A DNA stretch of 64,000 bases from JADLGL01 sp963667605 (GCA_963667605.2 CAXXUZ010000003.1:372001-436000); one strand, 5' to 3'. Positions 16,084 through 25,646 are shown, counted from the stretch's first letter. Numbers and translations: made by a program. The notes: generated by a model from the sequence alone, not told the origin.

Positions 16084-17688
16084 ATGTCGGTCACCACAGA
16101 CGATCATCAAGCTCACGCGGACCTCCAAACGACTGGGTGGCGGCGTTGGCTCTATTCGACCAACCACAAAGACATCGGCACGATGTATCTAACATTCGCC
16201 ATCGTGGGCGGCGTTATCGGCGGCCTCTTGTCGGTGGGCATGCGGATGGAGCTGATGGCGCCGGGCATGCAGATCTTCGCCAACGAACACACCTTCAATG
16301 TGTTCGTGACCGCTCATGGATTGATCATGGTGTTTTTCATGATCATGCCGGCCTTGATCGGCGGTTTTGGCAATTGGATTGTGCCGCTGTTGATCGGGGC
16401 GCCAGACATGGCGTTCCCGCGGTTGAACAATTTATCATTCTGGCTGCTGCCACCGGCGCTGATCTTGTTGACCACGTCCTTGTTCGTTCCGGGAGCTGGC
16501 GGGGCAAGTGGTGCCGGCACCGGTTGGACGGTGTATGCGCCGTTGTCTACCGTCGGCCATGACGGGCCGGCGATGGACTTTGCCATTTTGGCGCTTCACT
16601 TGGCAGGGGCTTCTTCAATTCTCGGCGCGATCAATTTCATTACAACGATCTTCAACATGCGCGCGCCAGGCATGACTCTGCACAAAATGCCGCTATTTGT
16701 CTGGGCGATCCTGGTGACCACCTTTTTGTTGCTGCTGTCGCTGCCGGTTCTCGCTGGCGCGATTACGATGCTGTTGACGGACCGTAACTTCGGCACTGCA
16801 TTCTTCGATGCCGGCAATGGCGGCGATCCTCTGCTGTTCCAGCATCTGTTCTGGTTCTTTGGCCACCCCGAGGTTTACATCCTGATTCTGCCCGGTTTCG
16901 GCATCATGAGTCATGTCGTGTCGACCTTCTCGAACAAGCCGGTGTTCGGCTATCTTGGCATGGCCTACGCCATGGTCGCGATTGGCTTTATCGGCTTCAT
17001 CGTGTGGGCGCACCACATGTTCACCGCCGGTATTGGCGTCAATACCCAGGCGTATTTCATCGCCGCGACCCTGGTTATCGCGGTGCCAACCGGGATAAAG
17101 ATCTTCTCCTGGATCGCAACTATGTGGGGCGGTTCGATCGAGCTGAAAACGCCTATGCTGTGGGCGCTCGGCTTCATCTTCCTGTTCACTCTGGGTGGTG
17201 TCACGGGTGTACAGATCGCCAATGCTGGCGTCGATCGCGCACTGCATGACACCTACTTCATTGTTGCTCATTTCCACTATGTCATGTCCATTGGCTCCAC
17301 TTTCGCGATCTTCGCTGGTTGGTACTATTGGTTCCCAAAGATGACCGGCTATACTTACAATGAGACGCTCGGGAAGATACACTTCTGGTTGATGTTTATT
17401 GGCGCCAATTTGGCTTTCTTCCCGCAGCATTTCCTCGGTCTTGCCGGCATGCCGCGCCGCATTGTTGATTACCCGGATGCCTATGCCGGTTGGAACATGG
17501 TGTCGTCGATCGGCTCCTATATATCCTTCTTCGGCGTGATCGTGTTCCTCTACTGCATGTTCCAGGCCTTCGCCCGGAAGCGTGCTGCCGGGGCCAATCC
17601 CTGGGGTGAGGGTGCGACCAGTTTGGAATGGAAATTAGCTTCGCCGCCACCATTCCATAGTTGGGCGACGCTGCCGCGGATCAAGTAA
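16084..17688 (+). CDS. ctaD: cytochrome c oxidase subunit I
   Basis: The 534-residue protein has twelve helices. It carries the heme a histidine in TAHGLIMVFF, the CuB site WFFGHPEVYILILPGFG (with the cross-linked Tyr and the D-channel Glu), WAHHMFTAG with the tandem CuB histidines, TGIKIFSWI with the K-channel lysine, and HDTYFIVAHFHYVMSIG with the heme a3 and a ligands. This set defines an A1-type aa3 oxidase, the terminal oxidase that pumps protons while reducing oxygen. ATG 16084 follows a GCAGGA ribosome site. Confidence 0.98.
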   Translation: MSVTTDDHQAHADLQTTGWRRWLYSTNHKDIGTMYLTFAIVGGVIGGLLSVGMRMELMAPGMQIFANEHTFNVFVTAHGLIMVFFMIMPALIGGFGNWIVPLLIGAPDMAFPRLNNLSFWLLPPALILLTTSLFVPGAGGASGAGTGWTVYAPLSTVGHDGPAMDFAILALHLAGASSILGAINFITTIFNMRAPGMTLHKMPLFVWAILVTTFLLLLSLPVLAGAITMLLTDRNFGTAFFDAGNGGDPLLFQHLFWFFGHPEVYILILPGFGIMSHVVSTFSNKPVFGYLGMAYAMVAIGFIGFIVWAHHMFTAGIGVNTQAYFIAATLVIAVPTGIKIFSWIATMWGGSIELKTPMLWALGFIFLFTLGGVTGVQIANAGVDRALHDTYFIVAHFHYVMSIGSTFAIFAGWYYWFPKMTGYTYNETLGKIHFWLMFIGANLAFFPQHFLGLAGMPRRIVDYPDAYAGWNMVSSIGSYISFFGVIVFLYCMFQAFARKRAAGANPWGEGATSLEWKLASPPPFHSWATLPRIK

Positions 17689-17745
17689 TGAAGTCGGCGG
17701 CCCAGGCAGGCCGTCGGCCGCACTGCCCGACGGCGCGGAGAAGAA

Positions 17746-18684
17746 ATGGCTTACGTTGAAAAGCTTGACCCGACGGATGACCGGGAAGCGTTGGATATTT
17801 CCTCCGCCGACGTGGGCGACTACATAGCCCTGCTCAAGCCGAGGGTGATGTCGCTAGTCGTCTTCACCGCGTTGGCCAGCTTGCTACTGGCGCCCGGCGG
17901 GGTCAATCCCGTTGTAGCCATTGTTTCCTTGATCGCGATCACCATCGGCGCTGGCGCCTCTGGGTCGTTGAACATGTGGTACGATGCCGACATCGATGCC
18001 CGGATGGCACGCACGCGGACGCGGCCGGTGCCGGCTGGTCGCGTCAAACCGCGCGAAGCCTTGGCCTTCGGTCTGATCCTCTCGGTCGGTTCCGTCGCCA
18101 TCCTCAGTCTAACGGCCAATTGGCTCGCAGCGGCTCTGCTCGCTTTCACCATCTTCTTCTACGCCGTCATCTACACCATGTGGCTCAAGCGTTGGACGCC
18201 GCAGAATATTGTCATCGGCGGTGCCGCAGGCGCGCTGCCGCCGGTCATCGGCTGGGCCGTGGTGACCAATTCGATCGGGATCGAAAGCGCGATCCTGTTC
18301 ATGATCATATTCCTATGGACGCCGCCGCATTTTTGGGCACTTGGCCTGCTCAAAGCTGAGGACTATCGGAAGGCTGGCGTACCGATGCTGCCCGTAACGG
18401 CTGGCGCCGCGGTCACCGCTCGGCAGATCCTGCTTTACTCGGTTGTGTTGCTGCCTGCGGGAGTGGCGCCTGCGTTCATTGGCCTCGCTTCACCGGCCTA
18501 CGGTCTCGTTGCCGCTGGTCTCGGCGCGATGATGATTTGGCGCGCGATACCGATCGTCCGCGCCGGCGGCAACGATAATACGGCTGCGCGCCGCTTGTTC
18601 GGCTATTCGCTGTTCTATCTTTTCATCGTCTTTGCTGCGCTCCTAGTCGATCGTGGATTGGACCAATTGGGATGGTTTGGCTGA
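17746..18684 (+). CDS. ctaB: protoheme IX farnesyltransferase
   Basis: The 312-residue membrane protein belongs to the UbiA prenyltransferase superfamily. The prenyl-diphosphate-binding motif NMWYDADIDARMARTRTRPVPAGR is present, and the second Asp-rich region is represented by FLWTPPHFWALGLLKAEDYRKAGVPMLPV. It converts heme b to heme o, the first step in making heme a for the oxidase encoded upstream. No ctaA gene (heme o to heme a) is visible in the window. Confidence 0.97.
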   Translation: MAYVEKLDPTDDREALDISSADVGDYIALLKPRVMSLVVFTALASLLLAPGGVNPVVAIVSLIAITIGAGASGSLNMWYDADIDARMARTRTRPVPAGRVKPREALAFGLILSVGSVAILSLTANWLAAALLAFTIFFYAVIYTMWLKRWTPQNIVIGGAAGALPPVIGWAVVTNSIGIESAILFMIIFLWTPPHFWALGLLKAEDYRKAGVPMLPVTAGAAVTARQILLYSVVLLPAGVAPAFIGLASPAYGLVAAGLGAMMIWRAIPIVRAGGNDNTAARRLFGYSLFYLFIVFAALLVDRGLDQLGWFG

Positions 18685-18854
18685 GCGTGACCGACGACAA
18701 GGGCTTGGAGAATGGATTGCGGCTGACGGAAGATCAGCAGCGCCGCCGCAGGAATCGGTCGATTGCGATGGCTTTGGCGCTGGGCGGGCTCGTGGTGATC
18801 ATGATCGCCATCACCTTGGTTAGGGGGCCGATCCCGCTGGTGGTGCCGTTGTGA
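18672..18854 (+). CDS. small CoxF-like membrane protein
   Basis: This 60-residue protein has a charged N-terminus (LTEDQQRRRRNRS) and one transmembrane helix (MALALGGLVVIMIAITLV). Alphaproteobacterial oxidase operons usually have such a small single-span protein between ctaB and ctaG, often called CoxF or CtaF. The ATG at 18672 overlaps the end of ctaB; a GTG at 18687, just after the ctaB stop, is a reasonable alternative start. Its last base overlaps the ctaG start. Confidence 0.75.
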   Translation: MVWLSVTDDKGLENGLRLTEDQQRRRRNRSIAMALALGGLVVIMIAITLVRGPIPLVVPL

Positions 18855-19471
18855 TGGCGAATCTACAGGCGGATGTCGCCGGCCCCATGCCATCTCCCGA
18901 TCGGCAGCGCCGCAACACAATGACTGCTTTGATTGCCGGCGGTGTTGTGCTGGGCATGGTCGGAATGGCCTTTGCTGCGGTGCCGCTCTATCAGCTGTTC
19001 TGCCAGGTCACCGGCTTCGGCGGTACGACGCAACGGGTCGAGCATCTGTCCGATCAAATCCTCGATCGCGTTGTGATAGTGCGGTTCGATGCTAACATCG
19101 CCAACACCCTCGGCTGGGAGTTCGAGCCGGGCCAAACGCGAGTCAATGTGCAAATTGGCGAAGCGACCGAGATTACCTATCTGGCGATCAATAATTCTAA
19201 CCACACCACGGTCGGCACCGCCATATTCAATGTCACGCCCGAATCCGTCGGCGCCTATTTCATGAAGGTTGAGTGCTTCTGCTTCACCGATCAGACGCTG
19301 GCGCCGGGTGAATCGGTAGTGATGCCGGTGCTTTTTTATGTCGATCCAGCGCTGGCCGATGATCCGAATTTGGACTACGTGGATACGATCACTTTGTCCT
19401 ATACCTTTTTCCCGGTGATTGATGCAGAAACAGAGCCGGTGGCGCAAAATGCCGTCGGAGGTGACGGGTAG
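18854..19471 (+). CDS. ctaG: cytochrome c oxidase assembly protein CtaG/Cox11
   Basis: A single N-terminal helix (ALIAGGVVLGMVGMAFAAVPLYQLFCQ) anchors a periplasmic immunoglobulin-like domain. The Cox11 copper site is present: YQLFCQVTGFGG and FMKVECFCFTDQTLAPGE with its CxC motif. It delivers copper to the CuB centre of subunit I. The ATG overlaps the TGA of the preceding small gene, so translation is likely coupled. Confidence 0.97.
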   Translation: MANLQADVAGPMPSPDRQRRNTMTALIAGGVVLGMVGMAFAAVPLYQLFCQVTGFGGTTQRVEHLSDQILDRVVIVRFDANIANTLGWEFEPGQTRVNVQIGEATEITYLAINNSNHTTVGTAIFNVTPESVGAYFMKVECFCFTDQTLAPGESVVMPVLFYVDPALADDPNLDYVDTITLSYTFFPVIDAETEPVAQNAVGGDG

Positions 19472-19545
19472 CAAAGAGCCCGCATTGGGGGCGGGGAAGC
19501 CGTCCGCTGGTTTACGCCGGGCGGATTGATCGAGTGGAGAGAAGA

Positions 19546-20412
19546 ATGGCTGAGGCGCACGCGAAACAACACGATTATCACTTGGTCAATCCGAGTCCGT
19601 GGCCCGTCGTGGGTGCGGTGTCGGGGCTGGCTCTGGCCGTCGGCTTTATAATATTCATGAATTTCGACCGGAACTTCCTGTTGTTCGTTCCGGGGTTCGC
19701 TGGCGTCTTCTACGCGATGTACGTCTGGTGGCGGGACGTCGTGAACGAGGCACATACCGGCTTCCACACGCCAGTGGTGCAGCTTCACCTTCGCTATGGC
19801 ATGATGCTGTTTATCGCCTCCGAGGTGATGTTTTTCGTCGCCTGGTTCTGGGCTTTCTTCGATGCCAGCCTCAACCCGGCGTCGATCGGCATCGACCCGG
19901 TGACCGGTGATGTCATCGGCCAGATAGCGAGAAACGCGTTCACCGAAGGTGTGTGGCCTCCCGCGGGGACGGAAGTCTTCGACCCGTGGCATTTGCCGCT
20001 GATCAACACGGTTATCTTGTTGACGTCGGGCACCACGGTGACGTGGGCGCATCATTCATTGCTGCACAACAACCGGCGCGGCCTGATTTGGGGCTTGGCG
20101 CTGACGATCGCCCTGGGCGCCGCCTTCACCGGTATCCAGGTCTTCGAGTACGCCAACGCCGCATTCTCCTATGGCGGCGGGATCTATGGAACGACATTCT
20201 TCATGGCCACTGGCTTCCACGGGGCCCATGTTCTGATCGGAACCATATTCCTGATCGTCTGCTTCTTCCGGGCCCGGGCCGGCCATTTCACCCCGCAGCA
20301 GCATTTCGGCTTCGAAGCGGCTGCCTGGTACTGGCACTTCGTCGATGTGGTTTGGCTGTTCCTGTTCACCTTCGTGTATGTCTGGGGCGGGTGGAACGCC
20401 GTCTATCACTAG
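19546..20412 (+). CDS. ctaE: cytochrome c oxidase subunit III
   Basis: The product of about 288 residues has seven predicted helices with the subunit III pattern. Markers include LVNPSPWPVVGA, FYAMYVWWRDVVNEA, LRYGMMLFIASEVMFFVAWFW (the glutamate in the second core helix), NTVILLTSGTTVTWAHH, YGTTFFMATGFHGAHV and the closing YWHFVDVVWLFLF. ATG 19546 follows a GAGAGAAG ribosome site; an in-frame GTG occurs 12 bases earlier. Confidence 0.97.
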   Translation: MAEAHAKQHDYHLVNPSPWPVVGAVSGLALAVGFIIFMNFDRNFLLFVPGFAGVFYAMYVWWRDVVNEAHTGFHTPVVQLHLRYGMMLFIASEVMFFVAWFWAFFDASLNPASIGIDPVTGDVIGQIARNAFTEGVWPPAGTEVFDPWHLPLINTVILLTSGTTVTWAHHSLLHNNRRGLIWGLALTIALGAAFTGIQVFEYANAAFSYGGGIYGTTFFMATGFHGAHVLIGTIFLIVCFFRARAGHFTPQQHFGFEAAAWYWHFVDVVWLFLFTFVYVWGGWNAVYH

Positions 20413-20463
20413 GCCACTAAAGGTGCGGCTGCGGTTTTCACGCCGCGGTCGCTCGCAGCCAAA

Positions 20464-20850
20464 ATGAGTCAGTCCGATCCTGCGGCGACCGGCGCTGAAA
20501 GGCCGATTGCATATTCCATACGGGCGCGCTGTCCTCGTTGCGGGCAGGGTAAGTTGTTTTCCGGCTTCCTCGATCTCCGTCCTGCCTGTGACAATTGCAG
20601 TTTGGACTACGGGTTCGCCGACCCCGGCGACGGACCTGCTGTCTTCATTGTCCTGATTGTCGGCTTTATCGTCGTTGGCCTGGCGCTCGTCGTCGAGCTC
20701 ACTTGGAGCTGGCCATACTGGCTGCATGCCGTTGTCTGGGTCCCGCTGGTTCTTGGGTTGTCGCTCGGAATGTTACGTCCGCTGAAGGGCCTGTTCATCG
20801 GCATCCAATACCGCAACAAGGCGGCCGAAGGGCGACTGTCGGAGGACTGA
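20464..20850 (+). CDS. DUF983 family zinc-ribbon membrane protein
   Basis: The 128-residue protein has two CxxC pairs (ARCPRCGQGKLF and PACDNCSLDYGF), as in the DUF983 family, followed by two transmembrane helices (VFIVLIVGFIVVGLALVV and VWVPLVLGLSLGML). These genes are typically placed between ctaE and surf1 in alphaproteobacteria, so a role in oxidase biogenesis is likely but unproven. The paired cysteines could bind zinc or another metal. Confidence 0.9.
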   Translation: MSQSDPAATGAERPIAYSIRARCPRCGQGKLFSGFLDLRPACDNCSLDYGFADPGDGPAVFIVLIVGFIVVGLALVVELTWSWPYWLHAVVWVPLVLGLSLGMLRPLKGLFIGIQYRNKAAEGRLSED

Positions 20851-20860
20851 TTCATTGGCC

Positions 20861-21625
20861 ATGGCGGCACGGGGCGAGAGACGCGGCCTGCTTGGCGTCG
20901 TGGCGGTGATTGCCTTTGCCATCCTGCTCGCTCTCGGAATTTGGCAGATACAGCGCCTCGCGTGGAAGCAGGATTTGATAGCGCGGGTGGAGCAGCGGAC
21001 CGAGCTATCGCCACAGCCGGCGCCAGGTCCTGAGATTTGGCCCGCGCTCGATTATGACCAGTTCGACTATTTGCCGGTCCTGGTCGTCGGCGAGTTCGAT
21101 CACGATAACGAAGTGCATGCTTACGTGGCGCTTGGCGATCCCAAAGGTCCGCTCGGCGGCCAGGGCTATTTCATTCTCACCCCGGTCGTGACTGAAGACG
21201 GCTGGGTGGTCCTTGTTAATCGGGGGTTCGTGCCGGAGGATCGCAAAGATCCTGCGACCCGGCTCGAGGGTCAGATCGACGGGCGGGTGGAAATCACCGG
21301 ATTGCTGAGGCCGCCGCAAACCCGCAACAGATTCACGCCATCCGATGATCCTAAGGCGAATATTTGGTTCACGCGCGGACCGGCGGCGATCGGAGTTGCC
21401 TTAGAGATCGATCCGGATCGCTTGGCTCCCTATTATGTCGACGCCGTCTACAATCCCGATCTACCCGATGGCCTGCCGCAGGGCGGCGAAACAATCGTCA
21501 GCTTCTCCAACAATCATCTGCAATATGTAGTGACTTGGCTTGGCCTTGCCGCGGCCCTTGCGGTCATCTCCGTGCTCAGAATTCGAAGCTCGCGAAGGAG
21601 CCGCCCGGAGTCTCGCTCTGGCTGA
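20861..21625 (+). CDS. SURF1 family oxidase assembly protein
   Basis: The protein of about 254 residues has the SURF1 topology: an N-terminal helix (GVVAVIAFAILLALGIWQIQRLAWK), a large periplasmic domain with GWVVLVNRGFVPED and a C-terminal helix (YVVTWLGLAAALAVISVL) preceded by NNHLQY. SURF1 assists heme a insertion into subunit I. ATG 20861 was preferred to an in-frame TTG six bases earlier. It closes the oxidase block. Confidence 0.94.
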   Translation: MAARGERRGLLGVVAVIAFAILLALGIWQIQRLAWKQDLIARVEQRTELSPQPAPGPEIWPALDYDQFDYLPVLVVGEFDHDNEVHAYVALGDPKGPLGGQGYFILTPVVTEDGWVVLVNRGFVPEDRKDPATRLEGQIDGRVEITGLLRPPQTRNRFTPSDDPKANIWFTRGPAAIGVALEIDPDRLAPYYVDAVYNPDLPDGLPQGGETIVSFSNNHLQYVVTWLGLAAALAVISVLRIRSSRRSRPESRSG

Positions 21626-21654
21626 GCGAAGGGCCTGACTTGATGCCGAATTCA

Positions 21655-22254
21655 TCAAGCCCTGCCGGCGGCAGTCGACAGCATCGCCGGGTCAACCCCG
21701 ATCTCGGCGAGGGCGTTGGCGTATTTTTCGTCAAGGCCCCGGTCGAAGATCAGCTCCGGTCGTCCCGGGCAGTGCAACCATCCATTTGCCCGCAGTTCTT
21801 CGTCTAGCTGACCCGGGCCCCAACCGGCGTAGCCCAACGCCAAAAGTGCTTTCTTCGGCCCGCCGCCGGCCGCAATCGCCTTGAGAATGTCGAGCGTGGC
21901 GGTAAGGCACAAATCGTCATCGATCCACAGGGTCGAATTGTCGATCGCATAATCGGCGCTATGCAGCACGAAGCCGCGTCCGGTTTCCACCGGTCCGCCT
22001 TGATGGACCGGGATCTCGCTCGCGGAGGCGGGCAACTCGATATCTCGATCTGGCAGGATCTGTAAACGCGACAGCACTTCGGCAAAGGTCAGGCGCGGCG
22101 CTGCTTGATTTATGCGAATACCCATCGCGCCCTCCGGGGAGTGCGCACAGAGATAGATCACCGCCCGGTCGAAGCGGGGATCGCCCATCCCCGGCATCGC
22201 GATCAGGAGGTGCCCATCCAAATAGCCGTCCTCGACGTCGGTCCATCGCTTCAT
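21655..22254 (-). CDS. YqgE/AlgH family protein
   Basis: The 199-residue protein contains the UPF0301 pattern: DGHLLIAMPGMGDPRFDRAVIYLC, HSPEGAMGIRINQ, VHQGGPVETGRGFVLHS, and GYAGWGPGQLDEELRANGWL. The family is of uncertain function, first linked to alginate regulation in Pseudomonas. It is convergent with surf1. Confidence 0.93.
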   Translation of the reverse strand: MKRWTDVEDGYLDGHLLIAMPGMGDPRFDRAVIYLCAHSPEGAMGIRINQAAPRLTFAEVLSRLQILPDRDIELPASASEIPVHQGGPVETGRGFVLHSADYAIDNSTLWIDDDLCLTATLDILKAIAAGGGPKKALLALGYAGWGPGQLDEELRANGWLHCPGRPELIFDRGLDEKYANALAEIGVDPAMLSTAAGRA

Positions 22255-22359
22255 AGGCGAATCCTAACATGCGGGCGGCAAAAGGAAATGGTCCTGCGCC
22301 GTCGTGCCTCACGAGATTATGAGAGATTGCCTGCTCGCCGGCAGTCTACCATTGTGACG

Positions 22360-23196
22360 ATGAGCAAAATGCGCCGCTTGAGCTTTGTTGTCGTCACCGC
22401 GATCTTGGCTTCGCTTGCATCGACCTCGCTCGCCAATGCCGACATGGGGCCGTGGATTGCTGCCGAAGCAATAAAGTTTCGTTTGGTCGCAACCGCTCGA
22501 GGCGTTGGTGAGACCCCTGTCGCGGCTCTCGAACTGGTGCTTGATCCCGGTTGGAAATCCTATTGGCGGACGCCGGGCGAGGGCGGACTTCCGCCGATTC
22601 TGGATTTTGATAACTCAAGCAACCTCGCCGCCGTGTCGGTCGGCTTTCCGGCGCCCCGGCGCCACAATGACGGATACACCGTCACCAATATCTATGAAGG
22701 TCGGTGGATTCTACCGATCGAACTGACCCCCGAGCAGGTTTCGTCTCTGATGACTATGAATCTGCGTATGCAGCTCGGAGTGTGTGAACTGATTTGCTTC
22801 CCGCTGGAGATCGAAGCCTCGGTGACCTTCTCGCCGAACGTGGTCGACCATGCCGCGCTCGCGCTCTTCGATGAGGGGACGGCGCTTCTTCCCTCCGCGC
22901 CCCTGCCAGGCGAATTTGAGATTTCGTCTCTCGACCTGATCGCGATCACGGGCGAGGCAGCGCGATTCGAGGCGGTGGTGATAGTTCCACAGGCTTTCGG
23001 GGCGGAATTGTTCGTCGAGGGGCCGGCCGCGTGGCTCCCGTCCGCCCCGCAGCAGATCGCTCGAGACGGCAATCGGCTAACCTTTTCCTTCGCCTTCCAT
23101 CGACTGGATCCGGCGGTTTCACCGTCGGGGACAGTCTTGACTTTCACGCTCGTCTCCAGTGGCGACGCGATCGAGCAGAGGATAGTCTTGCCGTAG
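22360..23196 (+). CDS. DsbD N-terminal-domain-like periplasmic protein
   Basis: A signal peptide (LSFVVVTAILASLASTSLANAD) leads into about 255 residues matching the alpha-domain region of DsbD/ScsB-type proteins: ALELVLDPGWKSYWRTPGEGGLPP, FPAPRR, and LGVCELICFPLEIEAS with two cysteines. There is no membrane or thioredoxin domain, so this is a stand-alone domain. It may accept electrons or copper in the periplasm; the partner is not in the window. It starts 105 bases from the divergent yqgE gene. Confidence 0.82.
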   Translation: MSKMRRLSFVVVTAILASLASTSLANADMGPWIAAEAIKFRLVATARGVGETPVAALELVLDPGWKSYWRTPGEGGLPPILDFDNSSNLAAVSVGFPAPRRHNDGYTVTNIYEGRWILPIELTPEQVSSLMTMNLRMQLGVCELICFPLEIEASVTFSPNVVDHAALALFDEGTALLPSAPLPGEFEISSLDLIAITGEAARFEAVVIVPQAFGAELFVEGPAAWLPSAPQQIARDGNRLTFSFAFHRLDPAVSPSGTVLTFTLVSSGDAIEQRIVLP

Positions 23197-23221
23197 CGGC
23201 AGCCAGACCGCTTTCGCTCGC

Positions 23222-23665
23222 TCAGCGCTCCATGAATTGGGCCAAGCCAATGCGAGCAAGCTGATCGGCGTGCTCATTGCCCTCGTCGCCGGTGTGACCA
23301 CGAACCCAATGCCAGGTGACCAGGTGTGGTTCCCGCGCCGCGTCGAGCCGCTGCCAAAGATCCACATTCTTCACCGGCTTGCGGCCGGCGGTTCGCCACT
23401 GATTTCGCTTCCAATTGGCTAGCCACTCGGCGATTCCACTGCGTACATATTGCGAGTCTGTATAAAGATCGACGGTGGCCGGGCGGTTCAGCGCCTCCAG
23501 CGCCTCGGCGGCAGCCGTCAGTTCCATGCGATTGTTCGTTGTATCGGCCCCTCCGCCCCTGAGTTCCATTTCCTCGCCGTTCCAGATCAGAAGCGCGCCC
23601 CAACCGCCCGGCCCGGGATTGCCGGAGCAGGCGCCGTCGGTCCAAATCGTTACTCGCGTTCTCAT
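23222..23665 (-). CDS. rnhA: ribonuclease HI
   Basis: The 147-residue product carries the complete catalytic set: Asp in TDGACSGNPGPGGWG, Glu in TNNRMELTAA, Asp in DLYTDSQYVRSG, and the His/Asp segment WVRGHTGDEGNEHAD. It cleaves RNA in RNA-DNA hybrids, for example Okazaki primers and R-loops. ATG 23663-23665 overlaps the stop of thrB by four bases, so rnhA and thrB are co-translated. A second enzyme, RNase HII, is encoded at 45.4 kb. Confidence 0.97.
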   Translation of the reverse strand: MRTRVTIWTDGACSGNPGPGGWGALLIWNGEEMELRGGGADTTNNRMELTAAAEALEALNRPATVDLYTDSQYVRSGIAEWLANWKRNQWRTAGRKPVKNVDLWQRLDAAREPHLVTWHWVRGHTGDEGNEHADQLARIGLAQFMER

Positions 23666-24627
23666 ATCGTGAGGCCATAAGCCTCGGCGGTCGCGACGCT
23701 TCGATGGAACCGCAATTTGGCGTAGAAATCGAGCGGGTCCTTCGGTACCACCAGCGCTCCCGAGGGTACGGTGAGCCAATCGCTGAGCCGAGTCAGAAGA
23801 AACCGCAGCGCCGCCCCCCGCGCCAAGATCGGCAGATTGGCGATTTCACCGCTCTCGAGGGCGCGTACTTGACCGTAGCCGTCGAGCAACGCCCTCGATT
23901 TGGTGACGCTGAGCGAATTGTCCGGCTCGAAGCACCAGGCATTGAGGCAGATCGCCAGATCGTAGGCAAGCATGTCGTTGCAAGCAAAATAGAAGTCGAT
24001 GACCCCGGACAATTTATCTTCGAGAAAGAATACGTTATCCGGAAAAAGGTCGGCATGGATGACGCCTGCTGGCAGCATGGCTGGCCAATGCTGCTGCAGA
24101 AAGGCGATTTCTTGCTCGATCTCTGCGCCAAGTCCAGGTGTCACCTTGTCGGCGTCCGCCATGACCGTTGCGGCGAGACCGCTCCAACCGTCGAGGGAAA
24201 GCGCATTCTTGCGCCAGAGCGGGAAATCCACCGCCGCGCGATGAAGTCGGGCAAGTGTGGTGCCGACCGATGCGCAATGCTCCCGGCCTGGCCGTCGCCT
24301 CGAAATTCCCTGCAAGAAGGTAATGATGGCAGCTGGTCGGTTCGCGAGGGAGCCTAGCACCTCGCCGTTCTTGCCTTCGACCGCGATCGGGCACCGCTCA
24401 CCCCGTGCGGCGAGATGGTTCATCAGCCCGAGGAAGAACGGTAGATCGGCGGGATCGACGCGTTTTTCATAGAGCGTCAGAATGAACGGCCCGCGATCGG
24501 TAACTAGGAGATAGTTGGAGTTCTCGACGCCTTCGGCGATGCCTTTGATGGACAGCACAGTGCCGATGTCGTAGCGGGCCACGAATTCGGTCAGTTGCTC
24601 GTCGTTGATTTCGGTATAGACCGCCAT
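23662..24627 (-). CDS. thrB: homoserine kinase (APH-fold type)
   Basis: The 321-residue protein is of the aminoglycoside-phosphotransferase-fold ThrB type. Markers are KGIAEGVENSNYLL, FILTLYEKR, the catalytic loop GVIHADLFPDNVFFLEDKLSGVIDFYFACND and YDLAICLNAWCFE. It phosphorylates homoserine in threonine synthesis; threonine synthase lies at 30.5 kb. ATG 24625-24627 was chosen because the family normally starts just before YTEI. Between ispH and rnhA it forms a common alphaproteobacterial trio. Confidence 0.95.
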   Translation of the reverse strand: MAVYTEINDEQLTEFVARYDIGTVLSIKGIAEGVENSNYLLVTDRGPFILTLYEKRVDPADLPFFLGLMNHLAARGERCPIAVEGKNGEVLGSLANRPAAIITFLQGISRRRPGREHCASVGTTLARLHRAAVDFPLWRKNALSLDGWSGLAATVMADADKVTPGLGAEIEQEIAFLQQHWPAMLPAGVIHADLFPDNVFFLEDKLSGVIDFYFACNDMLAYDLAICLNAWCFEPDNSLSVTKSRALLDGYGQVRALESGEIANLPILARGAALRFLLTRLSDWLTVPSGALVVPKDPLDFYAKLRFHRSVATAEAYGLTI

Positions 24628-24664
24628 GAGCCCTCGATGGTCGATCGCTGGTTGACGGCGTTGC

Positions 24665-25624
24665 TTAGCCAGCTCTGACTTGCAGTGGCAGTCCAAACAC
24701 GATCGACTCTGCGGCGGTGGTGACCACCGAAATTGTCACGTCGAAGCGCTGGCCGAAAGCTCCTATGAGTTCCTCCACTAGGATTTCGGGTGCCGAAGCG
24801 CCAGCCGAAATGCCGATCCGGGCGCAGCCGGCGAATTGGCTCCAGTCAAGCTCCGCGGCAGTTTGGATCAACAGCGCCTTCCGGCAACCCTCTCGCTCGG
24901 CTACTTCTTTTAGCCGCTGCGAGTTGGACGAGTTGGGAGCTCCCACTACCACCATTGCGTCAACATCGGCCGCAACCCGGCGGACTGCTTCCTGCCGGTT
25001 GGTGGTGGCGTAGCAGATGTCCTCGCGGTGCGGGCCGACGATATGCGGAAAACGTTCGGTGAGGGCGGCGATGATTTCGGCAGTGTCGGTCACAGACAAG
25101 GTCGTTTGGGTAACATAGGCCAGTGTGCCGCCCGTGCGCGGCTCGTAGGCCTTGGCCTCGCCAACCGTCTGAATCAACGTGATCGAGCCCTCGGGCAGCT
25201 GGCCGATCGTTCCCTCCACCTCGGGATGACCGGCATGTCCGATCAGGATGATTTCGCGGCCGCGACGGTGATGAAGTTCCGCCTCCCGGTGTACCTTGGT
25301 CACCAGCGGACATGTGGCGTCGATCAGAAACAGGTTCCGTGCGTCCGCCGCCTCATGAATCTCCTTGGCGACACCATGAGCGGAGAAGATCACCGGTTGG
25401 CCGGTCTCGGGTATTTCGCTGAGTTCCTCGACGAAAATCGCACCTTCAGCCTTGAGGCTATCGACGACCACGCGATTGTGGACTATTTCGTGCCGTACAT
25501 ATACCGGTCGTCCGTAGCGCTCGAGCGCCAATTCGACGATCTGGATCGCACGATCGACACCAGCGCAAAAACCGCGCGGGGCGCACAGCACAATCTCCAA
25601 AGGTGGCTTAACGGCAGGGCTCAT
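24665..25624 (-). CDS. ispH: 4-hydroxy-3-methylbut-2-enyl diphosphate reductase
   Basis: The 319-residue protein has the three iron-sulfur cysteines of IspH in APRGFCAGVDRAI, IDATCPLVTKVHREA and APNSSNSQRL-neighbouring GCRKALLI/CARIG segments. It also has YVRHEIVHNRVVV, IFSAHGVA and the substrate motif VVGAPNSSNS. It performs the last MEP-pathway step, producing IPP and DMAPP, and so works with dxs at 2.2 kb. It is the first gene of the ispH-thrB-rnhA run. Confidence 0.97.
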   Translation of the reverse strand: MSPAVKPPLEIVLCAPRGFCAGVDRAIQIVELALERYGRPVYVRHEIVHNRVVVDSLKAEGAIFVEELSEIPETGQPVIFSAHGVAKEIHEAADARNLFLIDATCPLVTKVHREAELHHRRGREIILIGHAGHPEVEGTIGQLPEGSITLIQTVGEAKAYEPRTGGTLAYVTQTTLSVTDTAEIIAALTERFPHIVGPHREDICYATTNRQEAVRRVAADVDAMVVVGAPNSSNSQRLKEVAEREGCRKALLIQTAAELDWSQFAGCARIGISAGASAPEILVEELIGAFGQRFDVTISVVTTAAESIVFGLPLQVRAG

Positions 25625-25646
25625 GAGGTCACGCTGGCAACTCCGG